A DNA stretch of 52,945 nt, taken from positions 1-52,945 of the forward strand of contig CACHAX010000008.1 in the NCBI GenBank assembly GCA_902577875.1, in the 5' to 3' direction. Under the pieces are notes generated by a model that was not told the DNA's origin, did not search any database, and saw nothing but the letters and a program-made list of their open reading frames with translations. The position numbers and the translations under genes were made by a program. Of the stretch, positions 45,452 to 52,945 are shown in pieces; position 1 is the first letter of the stretch; the number at the start of each line of letters is the position of its first letter. Origin of the DNA: an uncultured Pelagibacteraceae bacterium. Lineage in GTDB: Bacteria; Pseudomonadota; Alphaproteobacteria; Pelagibacterales; Pelagibacteraceae.

Positions 45452-46224
45452 TGGTTGATAAAAAATTAAAGATAGCAAATAAAAACTTTAAATCACGTTT
45501 AATTGTAGGGACTGGTAAGTATAGAAGCTTTAGAGAATGTGCCAACGCAATTAAATTTTCAGGAGCAGATATTGTGACTGTTGCAGTAAGAAGAGTAAAT
45601 ATATCAGATAAAAATAAAGCAAGACTTATGGATTATATAGATCCAAAAAAAATAACTTATTTGCCAAATACAGCTGGGTGTTTTAATGCCGAAGACGCAA
45701 TAAGAACTTTAAGATTAGCAAGAGAAATAGGTGGATGGAAATTAGTAAAATTAGAAGTTTTAGGAGACAAAAAAAACCTTTTTCCAGAAATGATTGAAAC
45801 ACTAAGATCTACAGAATTATTAACTAAAGAAGGTTTTAAAGTAATGGTGTATTGTAATGACGATCCGTTAATGGCAAAAAGATTGGAAAATGCAGGTGCT
45901 GTAGCGATTATGCCTCTTGCAGCTCCAATTGGCTCGGGTCTAGGAATACAAAACAAAGTTAATATAAAAATTATCAGACAACAAACAAAATTACCTTTAA
46001 TAATAGATGCTGGTATTGGTCAAGCTTCAGATGCAAGTATTGCAATGGAACTAGGATGCGATGGAGTATTAATAAATACCGCAATAGCGAAAGCAAAAAA
46101 TCCTGTTCAAATGGCAGAGGCAATGAAGTTTGCAGTTATTTCAGGGAGAAAATCTTTTTTGTCAGGAAGGATTAATCCAAATTTATTTGGATCTAGATCA
46201 ACCGCAAATAAAGGAATTATTTAG
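45451..46224 (+). CDS. thiG: Thiazole synthase
   Basis: 257 residues. SRLIVGTGKYRSF at the start, LPNTAGCFNAEDAIRTLRLARE, the Schiff-base lysine in WKLVKLEVLGD and the phosphate-binding GVLINTAIAKAKNP are ThiG signatures. With ThiS thiocarboxylate, DXP and dehydroglycine it builds the thiazole phosphate half of thiamin. No thiH or thiO is adjacent. It overlaps rne by 8 bases; T-rich sequence following the stop comes from the Lys codons of the rne tail on the opposite strand. Confidence 0.95.
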   Translation: MVDKKLKIANKNFKSRLIVGTGKYRSFRECANAIKFSGADIVTVAVRRVNISDKNKARLMDYIDPKKITYLPNTAGCFNAEDAIRTLRLAREIGGWKLVKLEVLGDKKNLFPEMIETLRSTELLTKEGFKVMVYCNDDPLMAKRLENAGAVAIMPLAAPIGSGLGIQNKVNIKIIRQQTKLPLIIDAGIGQASDASIAMELGCDGVLINTAIAKAKNPVQMAEAMKFAVISGRKSFLSGRINPNLFGSRSTANKGII

Positions 46225-47983
46225 TTTTTTTTTTATTAAATTTTTTTCTAAACTTTCTTTTTTTAAAAATCTTTCTACCTTTATTTTTTAAAATATTATC
46301 TTCTTTTTTGTTTTCAATTTTTATAACCTCAAGTTTCTCTACTTTTTCAATTTTATCTAATACCTTCTTTGTTTTTGATTTGAATTCAATTATATAATCT
46401 TCTAAATTTAAATCATTGTTTGTATTTAAATCAATTTTTGCTTTATGTTTCTTTTCAAAGTATTTAACCACTTCTTCATAATGATCTGTAATATGTTTTT
46501 CAATTTTATTATTAATAGTTAATTCTACTAATTTAGCATTATGCTCTAGTGATTTTATTTCTATTAATTTAAGTATTTTTATAACAAAAGTTTCATCTGT
46601 TAATTTCATATGCCATTTAACATTGCTTTCTCTCAGTCTCTGTCTTGACATCTCTAACAATCCAAAATTACTTATTCTGCCAATCTGAATTCTTGCTCTA
46701 TCATTTCTACATTTTTCTTTTAATTTTCTTTCTACTTGTCTTCGATTATTAAAGTTAAGCATATCAATAAAATCGATTATTATTAATCCAGATAAATCTC
46801 TTATTTTTATTTGTCTTGCAATTTCCTCGGCTGCTTCAATATTTGTATCAAAAGCAGTGCTTTCAACATTTTTTTGTTTTATTGATTTACCTGAATTTAC
46901 ATCTATTGATACTAGCGCTTCAGTTGGGTTTATTACTAAATATCCACCAGAAGTCAGTTTTACTTCTGTCTCGAAAATTTCAAATAATTTTTTTTCAATG
47001 TTTTCTTTGAAAAAAAGAGGAACTTTGTCTCTGTATTTTTTTACTTTTTTTAATTGATTTGGCATCATTAATTTCAAGTAATTTTTTGTCTTTTGATATC
47101 CTTCATTTCCCTCAACATATATATTTTGAGTATCATCGTCATACATGTCTCTTATACATCTTTTTATAATATCACTTTCTTGATGAATTAAAGATGGAGC
47201 AATTGAATTTAAAGCGTTATTTTTTATTTGATCCCAAACTTTAATTAAATTTTTTAAATCATTCTCTATTTCATTTTTTGTTTTGTTTGATCCTGCTGTT
47301 CTAACTATAATTCCCATCTCTTTTGGAATAGTTATTTCATTTAATATATTTCTAATTTTTTTTCTTTCTCCTGGATTAAATATTTTTCTAGAAATTCCCC
47401 CACCTTTGGCTGTGTTAGGCATTAAGACTATGTATTTTCCAGCAATGGAAATAAAAGTACTAAGCGCCGCTCCTTTTAATCCTCTTTCATCTTTTAATAC
47501 TTGAACTAAAATTACTTGATTTGGTTTTATTACTTCTTGAATTTTGTATCTTTTTGATGGAAATTTTTTTTGAGCATTTATTTTATCTTTTTCATCGTCG
47601 TCTTTTTTTTCAACAGGATCATCAATTTTAATTTCCTCTTTACCTTCAAGAATTTTATCTTCTATATTTTCGCTTTGTTTTGAAAGTTCCTCTCGAACTT
47701 TCTCTTCTTCTTGTTTTATTTTTTCTAAATCACTTAAAGGTAACTGATAATAATCAGACTGTATATCGTTAAAAGATAGAAAACCATGTCTTTCTCTTCC
47801 AAAGTCAACAAATGCTGCTTGTAAAGAAGGTTCAATTCTACTTACTTTTCCGAGATAAACATTATTCTTAATTAAAGTATTATTTATACTTTCATATTCA
47901 TAGTCTTCGATATGATTATTGCTTTTAAGAACAACTCTTGTTTCATTAGGATGCGACGCATCGATATATAAATTTTTTGACAT
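46217..47983 (-). CDS. rne: Ribonuclease E/G without the zinc-link motif
   Basis: 588 residues. The S1 domain (KNVYLGKVSRIEPSLQAAFVDFGRERHGFL, with key positions at about 38-67) has an acidic insertion of about 80 residues (about 80-155), as in other alphaproteobacteria. The RNase H-like and DNase I-like parts follow, with PTEALVSIDVNSGKS and IIIDFIDM carrying the catalytic Asp residues, and SNFGLLEMSRQRLRES. The CPxCxGxG zinc link that normally follows is missing: the text goes straight to KWHMKLTDETF. There is no long C-terminal degradosome scaffold; the protein ends in a basic tail. It should process rRNA and mRNA. Confidence 0.93.
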   Translation of the reverse strand: MSKNLYIDASHPNETRVVLKSNNHIEDYEYESINNTLIKNNVYLGKVSRIEPSLQAAFVDFGRERHGFLSFNDIQSDYYQLPLSDLEKIKQEEEKVREELSKQSENIEDKILEGKEEIKIDDPVEKKDDDEKDKINAQKKFPSKRYKIQEVIKPNQVILVQVLKDERGLKGAALSTFISIAGKYIVLMPNTAKGGGISRKIFNPGERKKIRNILNEITIPKEMGIIVRTAGSNKTKNEIENDLKNLIKVWDQIKNNALNSIAPSLIHQESDIIKRCIRDMYDDDTQNIYVEGNEGYQKTKNYLKLMMPNQLKKVKKYRDKVPLFFKENIEKKLFEIFETEVKLTSGGYLVINPTEALVSIDVNSGKSIKQKNVESTAFDTNIEAAEEIARQIKIRDLSGLIIIDFIDMLNFNNRRQVERKLKEKCRNDRARIQIGRISNFGLLEMSRQRLRESNVKWHMKLTDETFVIKILKLIEIKSLEHNAKLVELTINNKIEKHITDHYEEVVKYFEKKHKAKIDLNTNNDLNLEDYIIEFKSKTKKVLDKIEKVEKLEVIKIENKKEDNILKNKGRKIFKKRKFRKKFNKKKTK

Positions 47984-48064
47984 AATATTGCTAATTTTTT
48001 CATAAGTTAATTTAATAAATTCTGTGCCTTAAGAATAACAAATTCGCAAGATATTTAAACTAAA

Positions 48065-50401
48065 ATGCAAAAGTTATTTAAAAGATTACTAATATTTGGA
48101 TTATTGTCATCTCTTCTAATATTATTATCAATAATATCTATTCTTTGGTCATATTCTAATAAATTGCCTGATTATAAATATCTTAAAAATTACAAACCTC
48201 CAGTATCAAGTAAGTTATATTCAGGAAATGGAGTGTTAGTAAGCGATTTTTCATCTGAAAAAAGAATTTTTGTTCCATATTCTTCTATATCTCAAACCGT
48301 GATAAATGCTTTTTTATCTGCGGAGGATAAAAACTTTTTTGACCATCCAGGAGTAGATGCCAAAGGAGTAGTAAGAGCAATTAAAAATAACATATTTAAT
48401 CTAATTTACTCAAAAAGATTAGAGGGCGCATCTACTATTACCCAACAAGTAGCAAAAAACTTTCTTTTAACCAATGAAGTAAGTATTGATAGAAAAATAA
48501 AGGAAGCAATATTAGCTTTTAGAATTGAGCGCGTTTTATCAAAAAAAAGAATTCTAGAACTTTATTTAAATCAAATTTATCTTGGCGAGGGTAGCTATGG
48601 TATAGCATCAGCTAGTTTAAGATATTTTAATAAACCAATAAGTGAACTTAATTATGGAGAGGCAGCACTTTTAGCTGCTCTTCCAAAAGCACCAAGCAAA
48701 TATAATCCATATAAAAATAAGGAGTTAGCAAAATTTAGAAGAAATTTAGTATTAAATAATTTATTAGACAATGGATTCATTAATCAAAAAAAATACTCTA
48801 AATTAATTAACTCTAAAATTAAATTACAAAAGAGAAAAAGAATTTACCTAGAAGATTCTAGATATTACGTAGAAGATGTTAGAAAAGATGTAATTGATAA
48901 ATATGGATATGATAAAGTATATAAACAAGGATTTAACATCAAGACGCCTTTGGATTTAGAATTACAAAAAATTGCTACACAATCACTTAGGAATGGTTTG
49001 CAAAAATTTGATAAGAGAAAAGGATGGAGAGGCCCTCTATCAAATATAAAAAAATATAAAAATTGGAAAAAAGATCTTAAAGACTTAAATTTAGAAAAAT
49101 CTTTAGGATGGGAATTGGCTGTTGTTACTAGAATTGATAAATTTGAAACAGTCATCAAAACACAAAATGATGATAATGGAACAATTAATTTTAATGACAT
49201 TGATTGGACGCGAAAAGAATTCAAAAAACTATTTAAAATTGGTGACATAATTTATGTCAAGAAATTATCTGATGGAAATTATAGTTTAAAACAACTTCCA
49301 AAAGCTAACGGAGGCATTGTTGTGATGGATCCATATAGCGGAAGAGTATTAGCATTATCAGGTGGATTTAGTTTTAAACAAAGTGAATTTAATAGAGCAT
49401 CTCAAGCAAAACGTCAGCCTGGATCTGCATTCAAACCTTTCATATATGCTTTAGCATTAGAAAATAATTTTTCACCAACAACATTAGTATTAGACGCACC
49501 TATAGTATTAGATCAAGGAAATGATTTAAAAATGTGGAAACCAGAAAATTATGGCAAAAAGTTCTACGGACCTTCAACACTGAGAACAGGTATAGAAAAA
49601 TCAAGAAATCTAATGACTGTCCGAATAGCTCAAGAATTAGGCATAGACAAAATTATAAATTTTTCAAAAAAATTAAATATTTATGAAAATCCAGATGAAC
49701 TTATGTCAGTATCTTTGGGCTCTGCTGAAACGACTTTGTTAAAAATCACAAGCGCTTATTGTTCTTTTTTGAATGGTGGAAAATTAGTTAATCCAATATT
49801 AATTGATAGAATTCAAGACAGTGAAGGAAAAACTATTTTTAACAATGAAAAAAGATTTTGTGAAAATTGTGATTTAATTTCATATGACGGAAATAGTAAC
49901 CCAATTATTAAAAATAAATATCAACAGATTTTTTCACCACAAACAGCATATCAGATTACCTCTATGTTGAAAGGTGTTATAGAACGCGGAACTGGAAAAG
50001 GTTTAAGAGAATTAAAACTTGAATTAGCTGGCAAGACCGGAACAACAAACAAAAATACAGATACTTGGTTTATAGGATTTACATCAAATTTAGTGGTTGG
50101 AGTATACATTGGCTATGATAATCCAGGGAGTTTGGGTAAATTCGAAACAGGCTCAAAAACAGCAATGCCAGTATTTAAAGAATTCATAAAAAAAACAGCA
50201 AATACTTTTAATGCAAGACCTTTTAAAGTTGCAGACAATATGAATATGATGGTCATAGATGTAAAAACTGGAAAGAAAGCGAATCCTAAAACTAAGTTAG
50301 CCATAATCGAGTCATTTAAAAAAAATGATAATAAACTAGATAATATATCTAACAATTTTGATAGTAGATTAAATACAGCAAATATATTAAAATTTTATTA
50401 A
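48065..50401 (+). CDS. mrcA: Penicillin-binding protein 1A (bifunctional)
   Basis: 778 residues. One N-terminal membrane helix (about 8-32) precedes the transglycosylase domain with AEDKNFFDHPGVD (catalytic Glu), GASTITQQVAKN and LYLNQIYLGEGSYGI. An OB-like insertion domain lies at about 270-420. The transpeptidase has QPGSAFKPFIYA (SxxK serine), SRN and KTGTTN (KTG). It polymerises and cross-links peptidoglycan in the periplasm. Its stop overlaps the prfB ATG by one base. In many alphaproteobacteria amiC lies between rne and this gene; here it does not. Confidence 0.95.
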   Translation: MQKLFKRLLIFGLLSSLLILLSIISILWSYSNKLPDYKYLKNYKPPVSSKLYSGNGVLVSDFSSEKRIFVPYSSISQTVINAFLSAEDKNFFDHPGVDAKGVVRAIKNNIFNLIYSKRLEGASTITQQVAKNFLLTNEVSIDRKIKEAILAFRIERVLSKKRILELYLNQIYLGEGSYGIASASLRYFNKPISELNYGEAALLAALPKAPSKYNPYKNKELAKFRRNLVLNNLLDNGFINQKKYSKLINSKIKLQKRKRIYLEDSRYYVEDVRKDVIDKYGYDKVYKQGFNIKTPLDLELQKIATQSLRNGLQKFDKRKGWRGPLSNIKKYKNWKKDLKDLNLEKSLGWELAVVTRIDKFETVIKTQNDDNGTINFNDIDWTRKEFKKLFKIGDIIYVKKLSDGNYSLKQLPKANGGIVVMDPYSGRVLALSGGFSFKQSEFNRASQAKRQPGSAFKPFIYALALENNFSPTTLVLDAPIVLDQGNDLKMWKPENYGKKFYGPSTLRTGIEKSRNLMTVRIAQELGIDKIINFSKKLNIYENPDELMSVSLGSAETTLLKITSAYCSFLNGGKLVNPILIDRIQDSEGKTIFNNEKRFCENCDLISYDGNSNPIIKNKYQQIFSPQTAYQITSMLKGVIERGTGKGLRELKLELAGKTGTTNKNTDTWFIGFTSNLVVGVYIGYDNPGSLGKFETGSKTAMPVFKEFIKKTANTFNARPFKVADNMNMMVIDVKTGKKANPKTKLAIIESFKKNDNKLDNISNNFDSRLNTANILKFY

Positions 50402-51499
50402 TGGATCAGGAATTATTAAATATTAAATCAGAAATAGAGAAAATAAATCAAAGAATAAAGGAGTATCTTTGAAAAGACTAAGATTTCAGAAAAAATAATT
50501 AATTTATCAAATTTAATAGAAAAACCAGATTTTTGGCAGGATAAAAAAAATGCTGAAAAAGTTTTACGTGAAAAAAATAATTTAGAAAAATTATTAAATA
50601 ATTACAAAATAGCATCAAATCAAAGTAAAGACTTATTCGATATTTATGATTTAGCGATTGAGGAACATAACAATGAAATGATTAAAGAGACAACCTCAAA
50701 TATAAAAATAATATTTAATAAAATTAAACAAATTGAAATAAGATGTTTTCTATCAAATGATAATGATACGTTTGATAGTTATTTAGAATTTCACGCAGGC
50801 GCTGGTGGAACTGAAAGCCAAGACTGGGCTGATATGTTAAGAAGAATGTATATGAAGTGGGCTTCCAAAAAAAATTTCAAAATCGAAATTATAAGCGAAC
50901 ATAAAGGCGATGAAGCTGGCATTAAATCTTCAATAATTAAAGTAAGTGGAGATTACATAAACGGATTATTAAAAAATGAATCAGGAATACATAGACTTGT
51001 TAGAATTTCTCCGTTTGACTCTGGTGCTAGAAGACATACAAGTTTTGCCAGTGTTTGGGTATATCCAGTTATATCTGAAAATATTGATATTGAAATTTTA
51101 GAAAAAGATTTAAGAATAGATACATACAGATCCAGTGGTGCAGGAGGTCAACATGTCAACACAACAGATAGTGCAGTAAGAATTACACACCTCCCAACAA
51201 AAATTGTGGTACAATGTCAAAATGAAAGATCACAACACAAAAATAAAGAAACTTGTATGAATATGTTAAGGGCAAGACTTTATGACTATGAGTTAAAAAA
51301 AAAAGAAAAAGAAAACGAAAATCTTGAAAATTCGAAGTCAGAGATTGGATGGGGTCATCAAATTAGATCATATGTATTACACCCTTACAAAATGGTAAAA
51401 GATAATAGAACTAATTTTGAAAGTTCTAGTCCTGAAAAAGTATTAGATGGAGATATAGATAATTTTTTAGAAAGTTCTCTATATAAATTAAATGCGTAA
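50401..51499 (+). CDS. prfB: Peptide chain release factor 2 with programmed +1 frameshift
   Basis: The first 23 codons (ATG at 50401, MDQELLNIKSEI...) end in AAG GAG TAT CTT TGA, with an in-frame UGA at 50470-50472. Skipping one base after CTT continues EKTKISEKIINLSNLIEKPDFWQ through RISPFDSGARRHTSF, the SPF recognition motif, and SSGAGGQHVNTTDSAV, the GGQ motif. The full product is about 365 residues, the usual length. A Shine-Dalgarno-like AAGGAG lies 3 bases upstream of CTT, exactly as in E. coli. RF2 reads UGA and UAA, so low RF2 promotes the frameshift (autoregulation). An annotation starting at the internal ATG (50678) would lose the N-terminal domain. Confidence 0.95.
50458..50472 (+). 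promoter_or_regulatory. RF2 programmed frameshift site
   Basis: AAGGAG TAT CTT TGA: internal Shine-Dalgarno (50458-50463), slippery CTT (50467-50469) and in-frame UGA (50470-50472). The spacing between Shine-Dalgarno and CTT equals that of the E. coli site. The base after UGA is A rather than the more common C. Confidence 0.92.
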
Positions 51500-52945
51500 A
51501 ATAATTTCTATAATTATAATTTCAATAATAACCCTCTTAGTCGCACTTTTAATATTTCTAACAACAACAGGAATTAGAACAGATAATTTTAATAGTTTAA
51601 TAAATGAAAAAGTTAAAGAGATTGATCCAAAGATAAAATTAAAATTAAATCAAGTAAATTTTAAATTAAGACCATCTAATTTTGAATTTGAGATTTTTAC
51701 CTTGGACTCTCAAATAGCAATTAATGAAAAAAATATTGATTTAGAAAATATAAAGTTTGATCTAAATATTTTTGATTATGTAGCCAATAAAAACCCAATC
51801 TCTGAGATATCAATAATTTCTAAAGAAAACAATATTGATCAATTTACTAATTTCATAAATGAATATGACTTTAATTTAGCAAGAAATTTAATTTTAAAAC
51901 AAATTAAAAAGGGTAAATTAAAAATAATTTCCAATATAACATTTGATAAAAAAAGTCTCAAAAACATTCGATATAATTTCAATGGATCAGTGAAAGATGC
52001 AGAAATAGAATTACCCAACCAATCAAAAATCAAAAATGTTAAATTTGATTTTTTAGTTGATCAGGATGTTATAAATTTAAATGAAATAGAATTATCATTT
52101 GATAAATTCTTCATCGCTTCAGAAAAAATAAGAATTAAAAAAATTAATAATTTTTTCGAAATCTCTGGAAATTTTAAAACAAATGAGACTGAAGTTAATC
52201 TAAATAATTACAGAAAATTTATAAATATTAATCTAGATTTAATAGATGATAGAACTATAAATTTAAGCTCAGAGAATGAATTGACATTTAAAATTGATAA
52301 AAAACTAAATATTAAAGATTTAAGTATTACATCAAAATTAAATTTTGACGAGTTATTTACAAAATCAAAATATCAAGATTTTATATATTTTAAAGATGGC
52401 AATATTTTAATTAATTACATTAAAGAAGAATTAAAAATTGTATTAAATAGCAAGTTTTTATTTCAAAATAATAAATACAATTATAATAAAGCAAAAAATT
52501 TAATTAATGTAATCTATAAAAAAAAACAAAACAAAGATGCTTTAGTCAATATAGATTTAAGTAATACAAAAAGCAAAATAAACTCTAAAGAATTTAAAAA
52601 ATTTATTCATTTTAAAAACTTTAGTCTTCAAGACCAAGATATCACATTCGCATCAGAAAATTTAATAAGTTTTAAATTAAATAAAAAAAATGAAATTCAA
52701 AATTTTAATATTAAATCTAAATTAAAATCTGAAAGTATTTTAATTGACTATAAATCACAAAGAATAAAAAAATATTTTAGTGATTTTAAAAATCAAATAA
52801 CATTTAGTAACAGTCATTTAGATTTAGATTATAAAAATAAAAAATTTAAATTTAACTTAAAAAGTAAATATTCTATTAATGATATAAATGAAAATGTGTC
52901 TTTGAATGTTGAAAAAAAAGATAATAAGTACTTTTTTGATTTAGA
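51492..52945 (+). CDS. AsmA/YhdP-like large membrane-anchored protein (3' partial)
   Basis: The frame is open from the ATG at 51492 (overlapping the prfB stop by 8 bases) to the end of the window, 484 codons. One N-terminal membrane helix (about 4-24: ISIIIISIITLLVALLIFL) is followed by long alternating beta-strand sequence rich in Asn, Lys, Ile and Phe, with the opening EKVKEIDPKIKLKLNQVNFKL resembling the start of AsmA-like/DUF3971 proteins (key residues at about 43-63). Such proteins form bridges that carry lipids between inner and outer membranes. Assignment relies on architecture more than motifs. Confidence 0.65.
   Translation, partial: MRKIISIIIISIITLLVALLIFLTTTGIRTDNFNSLINEKVKEIDPKIKLKLNQVNFKLRPSNFEFEIFTLDSQIAINEKNIDLENIKFDLNIFDYVANKNPISEISIISKENNIDQFTNFINEYDFNLARNLILKQIKKGKLKIISNITFDKKSLKNIRYNFNGSVKDAEIELPNQSKIKNVKFDFLVDQDVINLNEIELSFDKFFIASEKIRIKKINNFFEISGNFKTNETEVNLNNYRKFININLDLIDDRTINLSSENELTFKIDKKLNIKDLSITSKLNFDELFTKSKYQDFIYFKDGNILINYIKEELKIVLNSKFLFQNNKYNYNKAKNLINVIYKKKQNKDALVNIDLSNTKSKINSKEFKKFIHFKNFSLQDQDITFASENLISFKLNKKNEIQNFNIKSKLKSESILIDYKSQRIKKYFSDFKNQITFSNSHLDLDYKNKKFKFNLKSKYSINDINENVSLNVEKKDNKYFFDL

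Noticed and set aside
50678..51499. RF2 starting at the internal ATG at 50678
   Set aside because: This would remove the N-terminal domain; the programmed frameshift site upstream and continuous RF2-like sequence show the gene starts at 50401.
1..52945. tRNA, rRNA, CRISPR, insertion sequences, prophage
   Set aside because: All gaps are short and AT-rich; no cloverleaf-like GC-rich segment, regularly spaced repeats, transposase or integrase was found.

Overview
This window is a dense, very AT-rich bacterial chromosome segment. Several features point to a SAR11-type alphaproteobacterium (Pelagibacterales): overlapping genes, lysine/asparagine/isoleucine-rich proteins, an NDUFA12-like complex I protein next to a DUF2155 protein, a plant-type glutamate-cysteine ligase, and a Pseudomonas-101-type NAD formate dehydrogenase. 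This assignment is inference from gene content and composition; I ran no database search. I see no insertion sequence, prophage, CRISPR array, rRNA or tRNA.

Left part (1-16 kb), the more variable metabolic half. It opens with the 3' part of a DAO-type FAD oxidoreductase. A minus-strand set follows: a 56-aa membrane protein, an NADP-dependent MDR reductase, secreted MsrA and NAD formate dehydrogenase. Next come an HPP membrane protein and a NifU/IscU-like scaffold. A plus-strand trio follows: EamA transporter, glycine-amidinotransferase-like enzyme and threonine aldolase. A minus-strand oxidative-stress set comes next: ORF6C-like small protein, Fe superoxide dismutase, a 61-aa unknown with a strong Shine-Dalgarno sequence, and secreted MsrB. 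A GYD protein, an HTATIP2-like NAD(P)-binding protein, an MFS and a second EamA transporter lead into gshB-gshA and a DUF255 protein.

Middle part (17-38 kb), mostly housekeeping. On the minus strand: a PhnZ-like HD protein, purF, cvpA, an RND/MMPL exporter, dnaB, rplI, rpsR and rpsF. Divergent from these: fabD-fabG-acpP-gmk. Then, on the minus strand, the outer-membrane biogenesis run lptF-lptG-lptD-surA-pdxA-rsmA, with lptG broken by one extra base in an A7 run. pepA-ndk follow on the plus strand and purM-purN on the minus strand.

Right part (38-53 kb). A DUF2066 gene (also carrying a net +1 frameshift), an Hda-like DnaA paralogue and aspS are on the plus strand. A stand-alone domain resembling the C-terminus of B12-dependent ribonucleotide reductase is on the minus strand. 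NDUFA12-DUF2155 (plus), aroQ-accB-accC (minus), thiS-thiG (plus) and rne (minus) follow. The window ends with PBP1A, prfB with its programmed frameshift, and the start of a large AsmA-like protein that runs off the end.

The strongest general pattern is compaction: all seven convergent gene pairs overlap or abut at their stop codons, several sharing palindromic stops such as TTAA. Two divergent pairs are only 9 and 16 bases apart. Some genes expected from alphaproteobacterial neighbourhoods are missing from their usual places (fabF, mltG and yicC after acpP; amiC after rne).
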